DNA of 64,000 nt, from assembly GCF_001679925.1 (NCBI RefSeq), contig NZ_LYUZ01000125.1:116829-180828 (forward strand), in the 5' to 3' direction. Positions within the stretch are counted from its first letter, which is position 1; the number at the start of each line of letters is the position of its first letter. Made by a program: the position numbers and the translations under genes. Source of the DNA: Leisingera sp. JC1 (GTDB taxonomy: Bacteria; Pseudomonadota; Alphaproteobacteria; Rhodobacterales; Rhodobacteraceae). Positions 35,614 through 44,140 of the stretch are shown piece after piece. The notes beneath the pieces are model-generated. The model worked only from the letters and a program-made list of their open reading frames with translations. It searched no databases and was not told the origin of the DNA.

Positions 35614-36682
35614 CCGCCGCCGGTTTCTGGCCGGTTCAATGGCCGGTGCCGCGGGCGCCGGCGCACTGTCCATTGCGGGAGGTCCGGGTATGGCACAGGA
35701 CGGGTTCCGGGTGCCGCCCGAGGAGACGCCGCATCAGCTGACATTCATGCAATGGCCGGTGACGCCTGAGGTCTATGGCACCGGGCGCTACCGCAAGCAG
35801 GTGCAGAACCAGATCGCGCAGATTGCCAATACGGTGGCCGCGTTCGAGCCGGTGGTGATGCTGGCAGCAACAGAAGAGCACGCCCGCGCCCGGCGCAAGC
35901 TGTCCGGCAAGGTGGAGCTGTGGGACATTCCGGCCGATGATCTGTGGTGCCGCGACTCCGGCCCCCTGTTCGGGCGCAACGTGCGCGGACAATTGTCGGT
36001 GCGGCAGCTGAATTTCAACGGCTGGGGCCGCTACCATCTGCCCAATGACGAACGCATCGCTGCACGGGTGGCGGAGCGGCTGGGGCTGCCGCTGTTTGAC
36101 AGCGGCATCAGGGGCGAGGCCGGCGGGGCGGAGGCGGACGGCCATGGCCTGTTGATGGCGAACGAAAGCAGCTGGGTAAACCAGAACCGCAATCCAGGCC
36201 TGAACCGCGATCAGATCGGACGGGCGCTGCTGGCCGCCTATGGCGCGGACCGGATGATCTGGGGCGAGGGCGTCAAGGGCCAGGACGTGACCGACGACCA
36301 CATCGACGGGCTGGCCCGCTTTTCCGGCGGGGGCCGTGTGCTGATGATGCTGGCGGAGGCGCCTGTTCCGGGTGATCCCTTTGATGCTTCGGCCCGGCAG
36401 TTGCATCAGCGCCTGCAGGCAGAGGGCCTTCAGGTCGACACCCTGCCCTGGCCCGAGGCCGGGCGGATCAGGGACGTGAACAGCCAGTGCAGTTACGTGA
36501 ACTATTACGTCTGCAACGGCGGGGTGATCGCGCCGCAAAGCGGCGACAAACGCACCGATGCGCTGGCCGCGGAGGCGCTGCGCCGCCACTACCCCGGGCG
36601 TGAGCTGGTGATGCTGGACACCGATCTGCTGGCAGAGCTGGGCGGCGGCATCCATTGCGCCACTCAGCAGATGCCGGCCTAA
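35594..36682 (+). CDS. Tat-exported agmatine deiminase-family protein
   Basis: 362 residues of the peptidyl-arginine/agmatine deiminase (PAD_porph) superfamily. It would hydrolyse agmatine to N-carbamoylputrescine and ammonia. Starting at ATG 35594, inside the end of dnaB, gives a twin-arginine signal (DRRRFLAGSMAGAAGAGALS), which most cytoplasmic agmatine deiminases lack. Catalytic elements: WCRDSGPLFGRN (Asp), DDHIDGLARF (His), and C355 in GGGIHCATQQMPA. NSQCSYVNYYVCNGGVIAP is also family-typical. Export through the tatABC system encoded at 58891-60482 would put it in the periplasm; the physiological substrate is not known. Confidence 0.88.
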   Translation: MRTAAIDRRRFLAGSMAGAAGAGALSIAGGPGMAQDGFRVPPEETPHQLTFMQWPVTPEVYGTGRYRKQVQNQIAQIANTVAAFEPVVMLAATEEHARARRKLSGKVELWDIPADDLWCRDSGPLFGRNVRGQLSVRQLNFNGWGRYHLPNDERIAARVAERLGLPLFDSGIRGEAGGAEADGHGLLMANESSWVNQNRNPGLNRDQIGRALLAAYGADRMIWGEGVKGQDVTDDHIDGLARFSGGGRVLMMLAEAPVPGDPFDASARQLHQRLQAEGLQVDTLPWPEAGRIRDVNSQCSYVNYYVCNGGVIAPQSGDKRTDALAAEALRRHYPGRELVMLDTDLLAELGGGIHCATQQMPA

Positions 36683-36786
36683 GCGGGCTGCCGCAGGCTG
36701 GTCAGCGCCCTGAAAGCAGGCAATTATTGGCCTGTTTGGCGGGTTTTCCCACTTGACCTGCGCACCTCCCATGTCATGAACACCGC

Positions 36787-37824
36787 ATGAGCACGGCAAA
36801 ACTGACAATCAACCTGGATGCGCTGGTCACCAACTGGCGGAATCTGGATGCGCTGACCAACTGCGAGACCGCAGCGGTGGTGAAGGCGAACGGGTACGGC
36901 CTGGATGCAGGCCGGGTGGGCAAGGCGCTGGCCAAGGCGGGCGCCCGCAACTTCTTTGTAGCGGCGGCCGAGGAAGGCGGCGCGCTGCGCCGTGCGCTGG
37001 GGCCTGGTCCCGGCATCTCTGTGTTTTCCGGCCATATGGAGGGCGACGCCAAGCTGCTGAAGGATTTTCAGCTGACGCCGATGCTGAACTCGCTGGATCA
37101 GATGCTGCGCCATTTCGAAACCCTGCCGGGGCACCCGTTCGGGGTGCAGCTGGACAGCGGCATGAACCGGCTGGGGATGGAGCATGGCGAATGGGCCGCG
37201 GTGGCAGAGATCGCCCTGGGCCAGAACCCGGTGCTCCTGATGTCGCATCTGGCCTGCGCCGATGAGCCTTCGCACGAGATGAATGCGCAGCAGCTCAAGG
37301 CCTTCCGCGGGATGACGGACGGGCTGGAGGTGCCGCGCTCGCTGGCCGCCACCGGCGGTATGCTCCTGGGCAAGGATTATCACTTTGACCTCTGCCGCCC
37401 CGGTGTCGGACTTTACGGCGGGCTGCCGTTCACCGATGCGGTTCCGGTGGTTCAGCTGGACCTGCCTGTCATTCAGGTGCGCGATATGGAACCGGGTGAA
37501 AGCGCCGGGTACGGCAATGCCTGGGTCGCCCAGCGCCCCAGCCGCATCGCCACCGTTGCCGCCGGCTATGCCGACGGGCTGCACCGGGCGATGGGCCAGG
37601 GCGGCATCCAGGTCTACGCGGGCGACACCCCCTGCCCCGTGGTCGGCCGCGTGTCGATGGACCTGATCACCGTCGATGTCACCGACCTGGCCGAGGTGCC
37701 GGATATGCTGGCGATCCTCAACGAGCAGCAGACGGTGGACACGCTGGCCGATGCGGCAGGCACCATCGGCTATGAGATCCTGACCTCCTCAGGCCACCGT
37801 TCGGCGCGGACATATTTGGGATGA
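36787..37824 (+). CDS. alr: Alanine racemase
   Basis: Pyridoxal-phosphate enzyme converting L-alanine to D-alanine for peptidoglycan; 345 residues. The PLP lysine is in [13 protein letters not shown] (K34), the catalytic tyrosine in [10 protein letters not shown], and the PLP-phosphate and domain-linker segment is [14 protein letters not shown]. Slightly short but complete two-domain TIM barrel plus beta domain ([17 protein letters not shown]). Its stop overlaps the mlaE-type gene ATG by ATGA, so the cell-wall and envelope-lipid genes are cotranscribed. Confidence 0.95.
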   Translation: MSTAKLTINLDALVTNWRNLDALTNCETAAVVKANGYGLDAGRVGKALAKAGARNFFVAAAEEGGALRRALGPGPGISVFSGHMEGDAKLLKDFQLTPMLNSLDQMLRHFETLPGHPFGVQLDSGMNRLGMEHGEWAAVAEIALGQNPVLLMSHLACADEPSHEMNAQQLKAFRGMTDGLEVPRSLAATGGMLLGKDYHFDLCRPGVGLYGGLPFTDAVPVVQLDLPVIQVRDMEPGESAGYGNAWVAQRPSRIATVAAGYADGLHRAMGQGGIQVYAGDTPCPVVGRVSMDLITVDVTDLAEVPDMLAILNEQQTVDTLADAAGTIGYEILTSSGHRSARTYLG

Positions 37825-38603
37825 ATCCAATCGCTCTCCTGGCCCGGCTGGGCCGCTCCGCCCTGGCGGGCTTGGCGGCTGTCGGCCGCGCGGCGCTGTT
37901 TGCGCTGTCTGCCTTCAGCCACATGATCCGCCCGCCCTATTACCCGCGCGAGTTCTTTCAGGCGCTGCTGAACGTCGGCTGGCTGTCGCTGCCGGTGGTG
38001 GGCCTGACCGCGATCTTCACCGGCGGCGCGCTGGCGCTGCAGATTTACGCGGGCGGCGCACGCTTCAACGCTGAGGCCGTGGTGCCGCAGATCGTCGCCA
38101 TCGGCATGGTGCGGGAACTTGGCCCGGTGCTGGTCGGCCTGATGATCGCGGCGCGGGTCACCTCCTCCATCGCCGCTGAGATCGCCACCATGAAGGTGAC
38201 CGAGCAGATTGACGCATTGGTCACACTCTCCACCCATCCGATGAAATACCTGGTCGCGCCCCGCGTGCTGGCGGCGCTGATCACGGTGCCGGTGCTGGTC
38301 GGTGTCGGCGACATTATCGGCATCATGGGCGGCTACACGGTGGCGGTGCAGAACCTCGGCTTCAACCCGGCGGCCTACCTCAAGAACACGGTCGACTTCC
38401 TGGAAGCGCTCGACATCATCTCCTCGCTGGTCAAGGGCGCGGCCTTTGGCACCATCGCGGCGATGATGGGCTGTTACTACGGCATGCAGTCGGGCCGCGG
38501 CGCGCAGGGCGTGGGCCGTGCCACCAAGGGCTCGGTCGAATCCGCAGCCGTCCTGATCCTGGCCGCCAACTTTGTCCTCACAGGGGTGTTCTTCTCGCTA
38601 TGA
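37821..38603 (+). CDS. mlaE: MlaE-type ABC transporter permease
   Basis: 260 residues with about five membrane segments. It matches the MlaE/Ttg2B permease of the ABC system that moves phospholipids between membranes. The family stretch [20 protein letters not shown], the [20 protein letters not shown] coupling helix, and [21 protein letters not shown] are all clear. It starts ATGA-overlapped with alr and its stop overlaps mlaF in the same way. The MlaD (MCE) and MlaA/C partners are not in this window; the next downstream gene is unrelated. Confidence 0.94.
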   Translation: MNPIALLARLGRSALAGLAAVGRAALFALSAFSHMIRPPYYPREFFQALLNVGWLSLPVVGLTAIFTGGALALQIYAGGARFNAEAVVPQIVAIGMVRELGPVLVGLMIAARVTSSIAAEIATMKVTEQIDALVTLSTHPMKYLVAPRVLAALITVPVLVGVGDIIGIMGGYTVAVQNLGFNPAAYLKNTVDFLEALDIISSLVKGAAFGTIAAMMGCYYGMQSGRGAQGVGRATKGSVESAAVLILAANFVLTGVFFSL

Positions 38604-39346
38604 TCCGCATGGAAAACGTCCACAAGGCCTTTGGCGACAACCGCGTGCTGAACGGCATGAACCTGGAGATTGCCAAGGGCACCTCAATGGTGATCATCGG
38701 CGGTTCCGGCACCGGCAAGTCGGTGGCGCTGAAGAGCATCCTGGGGCTGATCCAGCCGGACTCCGGCCAGATCTATGTCGATGGCAAACCCGCCGGATCG
38801 GGCGACCGCGACAAGTTCCTGGCGCGCTTCGGCATGCTGTTCCAGGGCGGCGCGCTGTTTGACAGCTTGCCGGTCTGGCAGAACGTCGCCTTCCGCCTGC
38901 TGCGCGGCGCGCTGAAGCGCCCGCAGGAGGAAGCCCGCGAGATCGCCATCGAGAAGCTGCGCCGGGTGGGTCTGCGCGCCGCAGTGGCCGACCTCTTCCC
39001 ATCGGAACTGTCGGGCGGCATGCAGAAGCGCGTGGGCCTGGCCCGCGCGATTGCGGCGGAGCCGGAGATTATCTTTTTCGATGAACCCACCACCGGCCTC
39101 GACCCGATCATGTCCGGCGTGATCAACGACCTGATCCGCGAGATCGTGGTGGAAATGGGCGCCACCGCGATGACCATCACCCACGACATGACCTCTGTCC
39201 GGGCGATTGCCGACAACGTGGCGATGCTGCACGGCGGGGTGATCCAGTGGACCGGCCCGGTATCTGAGATGGACCAGTCCGGCGATCCCTATATGGAGCA
39301 GTTCATCCACGGCCGCGCGGAGGGGCCAATCGAGGCGGTGCGGTGA
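38600..39346 (+). CDS. mlaF: MlaF-type ABC transporter ATPase
   Basis: 248-residue ATPase partner of MlaE. Walker A GGSGTGKSVALK, Q loop FQGGALFDSL, signature LSGGMQKRVGLARAIA, Walker B EIIFFDEPTTGLDP and switch MTITHDMTS are all intact. GGALFDSLPVWQN is characteristic of MlaF rather than generic importers. It powers phospholipid trafficking across the inner membrane. The gene stops at 39346, just 16 bases before the AT-rich DUF2971 gene. Confidence 0.94.
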   Translation: MIRMENVHKAFGDNRVLNGMNLEIAKGTSMVIIGGSGTGKSVALKSILGLIQPDSGQIYVDGKPAGSGDRDKFLARFGMLFQGGALFDSLPVWQNVAFRLLRGALKRPQEEAREIAIEKLRRVGLRAAVADLFPSELSGGMQKRVGLARAIAAEPEIIFFDEPTTGLDPIMSGVINDLIREIVVEMGATAMTITHDMTSVRAIADNVAMLHGGVIQWTGPVSEMDQSGDPYMEQFIHGRAEGPIEAVR

Positions 39347-39362
39347 GGGAAGGGGAAAATCC

Positions 39363-40331
39363 TTGAGCGAAGAAACAGAACTGCAGCTTGCAAAGCTCTT
39401 TCATCCTTATGCCTATGAAGCAATCGAAAGGGCGAAAAACGAAGATCTCAAGTTTGCCCATTACACAAGTGCTGATGCAGCATTAAGTATTATTAGAAAT
39501 TCCGAGCTTTGGATGCGCGGCGTTGCCGTGATGAATGACTACTCGGAAATTCAACACGGTCAGAGCTGTATTGCCAATGCATGGAAGCAAACTCCATACG
39601 GCGGGAGACTCAGGGCGGTACTTGACAGGCTGCAGGTTGGACTTGTCGACGAAATCGTAAATTTGTTCGACGGCCACCAACCGGGCCGTTTCAAAGACAC
39701 ATATCTGTTGTCAATTTGCGAACATGGTAAAGAAGGCACCCATGAAAGCAAATTGGGACGGCTCTCAATGTGGCGTGCATATGGTGGCAACACCAATGTT
39801 GCATTCGTATTTAATAATCGACCTTTCTTCTCCAACAGCAATGCGCTCTCCGCTTACTCAACTCCTGTTTTGTATGCGACAGAAGCCGATTTTGTGATTG
39901 AATTCGCAAGGCTTGTTGAAAACTTGGAGAACAACTTCGACCAATTAGCCGCGCTGCGAACGGAAGACGTGGTTCAACATTTGTTTTTTGCCCTCCACTT
40001 CGCGGTTGTATCGACAAAGCACCCGGGATTTGCAGAGGAGCGTGAATGGCGAGTCGTACATTGCCCGTCGCTTTGGCCGTCTCAAAACATCGATTTTCAA
40101 GTCCACAGCATCAACGGCGTTCCTCAAAAGGTCTATACGGTCAAGCTGCAAGATCACCCGACTGAGGGCTTTGTAGGAGCTACACTCCCGGATCTTCTCG
40201 AGGAAATTATTATTGGCCCAACGGAATACCCTGATCCCATCTACCAAGCGTTGGTCCATGAGCTGGTCAAAGCTGGTGTGTCTGACGCAGCACAAAAAGT
40301 AAGGAAATCGAATATTCCTTTACGTCGATGA
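39363..40331 (+). CDS. DUF2971 protein, lower-GC insertion
   Basis: 322 residues starting at TTG 39363 with AAGGGGAAAA upstream. The N-terminal segment FAHYTSADAALSIIRNSELW followed by VAVMNDYSEIQHG is the DUF2971 signature, and the C-terminal AEEREWRVVHCPSLWP and LEEIIIGPTEYPDP complete it. The family function is unknown; members occur sporadically and often in mobile or defence-associated contexts. GC content is in the mid-40s percent against over 60 percent for neighbours, with A/T-ending codons (aat, att, ttt), so it is probably acquired. Its stop overlaps the next ATG by ATGA, and it splits mlaF from the PqiA-like gene. No flanking repeats or integrase were seen. Confidence 0.85.
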   Translation: MSEETELQLAKLFHPYAYEAIERAKNEDLKFAHYTSADAALSIIRNSELWMRGVAVMNDYSEIQHGQSCIANAWKQTPYGGRLRAVLDRLQVGLVDEIVNLFDGHQPGRFKDTYLLSICEHGKEGTHESKLGRLSMWRAYGGNTNVAFVFNNRPFFSNSNALSAYSTPVLYATEADFVIEFARLVENLENNFDQLAALRTEDVVQHLFFALHFAVVSTKHPGFAEEREWRVVHCPSLWPSQNIDFQVHSINGVPQKVYTVKLQDHPTEGFVGATLPDLLEEIIIGPTEYPDPIYQALVHELVKAGVSDAAQKVRKSNIPLRR

Positions 40332-40789
40332 CCGCCATGACCCTCCGCCTCCTCACCCTCTCCCTGCTGATCCTCTACCCCGTCGCCTGGTTTGCGCCCC
40401 TGATGCGGGCGGGGCTGCTGCCCATTTTCGGCCTCAGCGAGATCTCGGTGATCACGGGCTTGCAAAGCCTTTGGGGCAGCGACGCGGTGCTGGCGCTGAT
40501 CGTCACCTTCTTTGCGATCTTTGCCCCCTACCTCAAGACCATCGGCACCGCGCTGGTGCAGTGGAACCTGATGGACGCAAGGGTACAAAAGGTGCTGCAT
40601 GTGCTGGGCAAGCTGGCGATGGCCGACATTTTCCTGATCGCGCTCTACATCACGCTGGCAAAGGGCATTGGCCTGGCGACCATCGAGACTGCCTGGGGAT
40701 TGTACTTGTTCACTGCCTGCATTCTGGCGTCGATTGTGCTGGGGATGCTGACGGAGCGCGCGGCCAAAGCAGCGCAGGAGATGCGTTAA
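40328..40789 (+). CDS. PqiA-like (paraquat-inducible protein A) membrane protein
   Basis: 153 residues with four predicted membrane segments. It resembles the membrane half of PqiA-family proteins: the short periplasmic loop LPIFGLSEISVITGLQSLWG between helices 1 and 2, and KLAMADIFLIALYITLAKG after the second, but the zinc-ribbon cytoplasmic part of full PqiA is absent. PqiA proteins take part in membrane lipid transport and stress. Its start overlaps the DUF2971 stop; ATG 40337 is an alternative start. Before the insertion it probably followed mlaF directly. Confidence 0.78.
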   Translation: MTAMTLRLLTLSLLILYPVAWFAPLMRAGLLPIFGLSEISVITGLQSLWGSDAVLALIVTFFAIFAPYLKTIGTALVQWNLMDARVQKVLHVLGKLAMADIFLIALYITLAKGIGLATIETAWGLYLFTACILASIVLGMLTERAAKAAQEMR

Positions 40790-40937
40790 GCCCTTGATCC
40801 GGCGGAAAACCGCTCCATTTCATAGTGCCGGACAAGTGAAAACGCATCGACATGGGACCGGCAAGCTGCGCCCGGATCGGGCATTCCCCCTGCCCCGCCG
40901 GCCCCGTGGGGACATGTGCATCTGCTGGAGGGGGCCA

Positions 40938-41729
40938 ATGGCCGGCATTCAATCCATCCTGTTCACCGCGCAGACCGTGTTCATGCGGCTTGCCTTTGCA
41001 CTGATCTGCCTGGCCGCCGCGGCGATGCTGTCAGCAACCACGCTGGCGGCGCTGGGAATATGGCCCTGGCTGTCGCTGCAGGCGGGCCTGGGCGGCGAGG
41101 TGATGCCGCAGGCCGGCATGGCCACGCAGATCGCCCTGACCGCGCTGGCAGTGATGCTGGCGTTTTTTCTGCCCGCCAACGGGCGCATCATGGCGCTTGA
41201 GAGTTCCCACCGGCGGTTTTCGATGAATATGGAGGACGTGCTGCAGGCCTATCAGCTGGCCCATGCCGGCGACCGCGCAGGCGTGTTCACCCTGGCCTCC
41301 GAGTTTGATGCGGTGAAGGAGCGGCTGGCGTTCATGCGCGATCACCCTGACCTGCAAGGGCTGGAGCCGGATGTGCTGGAAGTGGCCGCGCAGATGAGCC
41401 AGGTGAGCCAGGTGAGCCATGAACTGGCAGAGACCTATTCAGATGCCAAGGTGGCCCGTGCCCGCCAGTTCCTGAAACAGCGGCAGGAGGAGCTGGAGAC
41501 CTTCAAGGCGCGGCTGGAGGATGCCCAGATCATCATGCATGAGCTGCGCCAGTGGACCCGCGACGTGGAGATCGAGGAGAGCATCGCCAAGTCGCATCTC
41601 GGGCGGCTGCGCGGCGAGCTGTTCGAGCTGCTGCCGGAACTGTCGGCGCAGTTGCAGGGCCAGCCGGACGGCTCGGGCCCGGAAGGCGGCAGCGTGGTGC
41701 CGATCCAGCCGCCGCGCCGCGCCGACTGA
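40938..41729 (+). CDS. Membrane-anchored coiled-coil protein upstream of radA
   Basis: 263 residues, unknown. ATG 40938 has GGAGGGGG just upstream. Two hydrophobic segments (MRLAFALICLAAAAMLSATT and IALTALAVMLAFFLPANG) are followed by about 150 residues rich in E, L, A, R and Q that should form a long coiled coil (ARARQFLKQRQEELETFKAR, then LEDAQIIMHELRQW). The end is Pro/Gly rich. A short tandem DNA repeat (AGCCAGGTG) encodes SQVSQVS. Relatives next to radA have been called DNA repair proteins, as far as I recall, but no repair domain is visible. Likely same transcript as radA, 65 bases downstream. Confidence 0.72.
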   Translation: MAGIQSILFTAQTVFMRLAFALICLAAAAMLSATTLAALGIWPWLSLQAGLGGEVMPQAGMATQIALTALAVMLAFFLPANGRIMALESSHRRFSMNMEDVLQAYQLAHAGDRAGVFTLASEFDAVKERLAFMRDHPDLQGLEPDVLEVAAQMSQVSQVSHELAETYSDAKVARARQFLKQRQEELETFKARLEDAQIIMHELRQWTRDVEIEESIAKSHLGRLRGELFELLPELSAQLQGQPDGSGPEGGSVVPIQPPRRAD

Positions 41730-41794
41730 CGAGCCGCAGGCCGCAGTGCGCAGCCCCTTGAACAAAAGGGAAACATCTGCCACTGATCTGATCC

Positions 41795-43156
41795 ATGGCA
41801 AAAACATCTTTCTCCTGCTCCGCCTGCGGGGCCAGCTTTTCGAAATGGTCGGGCCGCTGCGAGGGCTGCGGCGAGTGGAACACCATCACCGAGGATCAGG
41901 GGCTGTCCTCCGGCCCTTCCAAGAAATCCCTGGGCGTCAAACGCGGCCGCACCATCCAGCTGACCGATCTGTCGGCGCGGGAAACCCCTCCGCCGCGCGC
42001 CTGCTGCGGCGTGGGGGAACTGGACCGGGTGCTGGGCGGCGGGCTTGTTGCCGCCTCGGCCATCCTGGTGGGCGGCGATCCGGGGATCGGCAAATCCACC
42101 CTGCTGCTGCAGGCGGCAGCGCGGTTTGCCCAGGCTGGCGTCAAGACCGTCTATGTCAGCGGCGAGGAGGCCTCGGCCCAGGTGCGGATGCGGGCGCAGC
42201 GGCTGGGGCTGGCGGATGCGCCGGTGCAGCTGGCGGCGGAAACCAACCTGCGCGACATCCTGACCACGCTGGAAGCGGAGCGGCCGCAGCTGGCGATCAT
42301 CGATTCCATCCAGACCATGTGGGCGGACCATGTGGACAGCGCGCCGGGATCGGTCAGCCAGGTGCGCGCCGCCGCGCATGAACTGACCACATTTGCCAAG
42401 CGGCACGGGATATCCATCATCATGGTCGGCCATGTCACCAAGGAAGGCCAGATCGCAGGCCCCCGCGTGGTCGAGCATATGGTCGACACGGTCCTGTACT
42501 TCGAGGGCGAGCGCGGCCACCAGTTCCGCATCCTGCGCGCGGTCAAGAACCGCTTTGGCCCGGCGGATGAGATCGGCGTGTTCGAGATGACCGGAAGCGG
42601 TCTCAGCGAGGTGATCAACCCCTCTGCCCTGTTCCTGTCGGAGCGCGGCGAGCCAAGCCCCGGATCGGTGGTGTTTGCGGGCATCGAGGGCACCCGGCCG
42701 GTGCTGGTCGAGATGCAGGCGCTGATTGCGCCCTCGCCGCATTCGCAGCCGCGCCGGGCAGTGGTCGGCTGGGACTCGTCGCGTCTGGCAATGATCCTGG
42801 CCGTTTTGGAAGCGCGCTGCGGCATCCCCTTTGCGGGCCTGGACGTCTATCTGAACGTGGCGGGCGGCATGAAGATCTCCGAACCGGCGGCGGACCTTGC
42901 GGTGGCGGCAGCGCTGCTGAGTGCGCGGGAAGACGTCGCCCTGCCCGCCGATACGGTGGTTTTCGGAGAAATTTCGCTATCCGGCGCCCTCCGGCCCGCC
43001 CCGCAGACCGAAAACAGGTTGAAAGAGGCGCAAAAACTTGGTTTCACGGCGGCGATTGCCCCTGGCGGCAGCAAAACCGTGTCCGTAAACGGTCTGAACC
43101 TCAGAAAGTCGGGCGATCTGGCAGGTTTTGTTGGCGAATTCTTCGGGGCCGGTTAA
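41795..43156 (+). CDS. radA: DNA repair protein RadA (Sms)
   Basis: 453 residues. RadA is a RecA-like helicase promoting branch migration in recombination. N-terminal zinc ribbon CSACGASFSKWSGRCEGCG, Walker A GGDPGIGKSTLLLQ, Walker B LAIIDSIQTMW, the diagnostic KNRFG motif (LRAVKNRFGPADEIGVFEM) and the C-terminal Lon-protease-like domain (GLDVYLNVAGGMKISEPAAD, then LAVAAALLSAREDVALPADT) are all present. The last domain lacks the Lon catalytic serine-lysine dyad, as expected. Followed by cvpA after 42 bases. Confidence 0.96.
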   Translation: MAKTSFSCSACGASFSKWSGRCEGCGEWNTITEDQGLSSGPSKKSLGVKRGRTIQLTDLSARETPPPRACCGVGELDRVLGGGLVAASAILVGGDPGIGKSTLLLQAAARFAQAGVKTVYVSGEEASAQVRMRAQRLGLADAPVQLAAETNLRDILTTLEAERPQLAIIDSIQTMWADHVDSAPGSVSQVRAAAHELTTFAKRHGISIIMVGHVTKEGQIAGPRVVEHMVDTVLYFEGERGHQFRILRAVKNRFGPADEIGVFEMTGSGLSEVINPSALFLSERGEPSPGSVVFAGIEGTRPVLVEMQALIAPSPHSQPRRAVVGWDSSRLAMILAVLEARCGIPFAGLDVYLNVAGGMKISEPAADLAVAAALLSAREDVALPADTVVFGEISLSGALRPAPQTENRLKEAQKLGFTAAIAPGGSKTVSVNGLNLRKSGDLAGFVGEFFGAG

Positions 43157-43198
43157 AGTCGCAAAAAATTTGAGATCGCAGGCAAACGGGCGAGGGAC

Positions 43199-43753
43199 AT
43201 GGAAGGTTTCACAATTATCGACGGGGTCGTGGCCCTGGTCATCGTGGTATCGGCGCTGCTGGCCTATTCGCGCGGTTTCGTGCGCGAGGCGATGGCGATT
43301 GCCGGCTGGATCGCCGCCGGTGTCCTGGCCTTCATCTTCGCGCCGCAGGTGGAGCCGCTGATGGCGGAGATCCCGGTGATCGGCGACTTCATCGCCGATA
43401 GCTGCGAACTCTCGATCATCGCCGCATTCGCCGCCGTGTTTGCCCTGGCGCTGATCGTGGTCTCCTTCTTCACGCCGCTGTTTTCCACCCTGGTGCAGCG
43501 GTCAGCGCTTGGCGGTCTGGATCAGGGGGCCGGTTTCTTCTTTGGCGTCCTGCGTGGCATTCTTCTGATCGCAATTGCCTTCTTCCTCTATGATGTGGTG
43601 ATGACCGGGCAGAGCTTCACAATCGTTGACGAAAGCCGCTCTGCCGAGGTGTTCGAGCGCCTGACCGGCAAGATCGAAGAACGCAATCCGGAGCAGGCCC
43701 TGGGCTGGGTGACGCAGCAATATGAGGCGCTGATCGGGGCCTGCGGCCAGTAA
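43199..43753 (+). CDS. cvpA: CvpA family membrane protein
   Basis: 184 residues with four hydrophobic segments and the CvpA opening FTIIDGVVALVIVVSALLAY followed by SRGFVREAMAIAGWIAAGVL. Colicin V production proteins are conserved inner-membrane proteins often encoded near purF; purF is in this window 5 kb downstream but not adjacent. The biochemical role is unsettled, with links to colicin V secretion, envelope homeostasis and oxidative stress. AGGGACATG at the start gives an acceptable ribosome site. Confidence 0.93.
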   Translation: MEGFTIIDGVVALVIVVSALLAYSRGFVREAMAIAGWIAAGVLAFIFAPQVEPLMAEIPVIGDFIADSCELSIIAAFAAVFALALIVVSFFTPLFSTLVQRSALGGLDQGAGFFFGVLRGILLIAIAFFLYDVVMTGQSFTIVDESRSAEVFERLTGKIEERNPEQALGWVTQQYEALIGACGQ

Positions 43754-43785
43754 TTCCTAAGGATTACCACCTTCAGACAGATACG

Positions 43786-43811
43786 CGGGCGCCCCAGGGG
43801 CGCCCGTTTTG
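43786..43811 (+). terminator. Terminator after cvpA
   Basis: CGGGCGCCCC-A-GGGGCGCCCG (43786-43806) then TTTTGC. A strong GC stem ending the radA-cvpA unit. Confidence 0.9.
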
Positions 43812-43836
43812 CTTGAAATTCAATGCGTTCACACAG

Positions 43837-43845
43837 TTATCCACA
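43837..43845 (+). promoter_or_regulatory. DnaA box in the cvpA-Hint gap
   Basis: TTATCCACA, perfect 9-mer, in the 387-base non-coding gap 43754-44140. The gap is locally AT-rich (43850-44010) and also holds a CtrA-type box, but no gene. Confidence 0.5.
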
Positions 43846-43882
43846 GGATGCCGGGCGCAGCCGTTAACACCGCAAATTCACA

Positions 43883-43897
43883 TTAACACTTTGTTAA
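43883..43897. promoter_or_regulatory. CtrA-type box upstream of the Hint gene
   Basis: TTAA-CACTTTG-TTAA, a perfect TTAA-N7-TTAA match, with further TTAAC repeats at 43864 and 43988. It lies about 245 bases before the Hint-domain ATG. Confidence 0.55.
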
Positions 43898-44140
43898 CCA
43901 AAGAGAATCGGGCGCCAGAGGGCAATTCGGCGCGTCTCAAAAATTGCGTCAATTCTTAATAAATCCTCAGCCTGCACCGTGAAAAGGTTAACAATACCCC
44001 TGAAAAACCGGCTTTTGTCCCCAAAAAATCGCCTCATCCCGAAATGCGACGCACCCCTGCCCCAATTTGGTCCCAATTCGGGGGCCACATGGCTTCAACG
44101 GCAAAACGCCGGGACGAAGACGCTCAGAAGGGACGCTACT

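Noticed and set aside
43820-44020. AT-rich gap with a DnaA box considered as replication origin
   Set aside because: Only one perfect DnaA 9-mer, no box cluster, no neighbouring dnaA, parAB, gidA or hemE. More likely a regulated promoter region.
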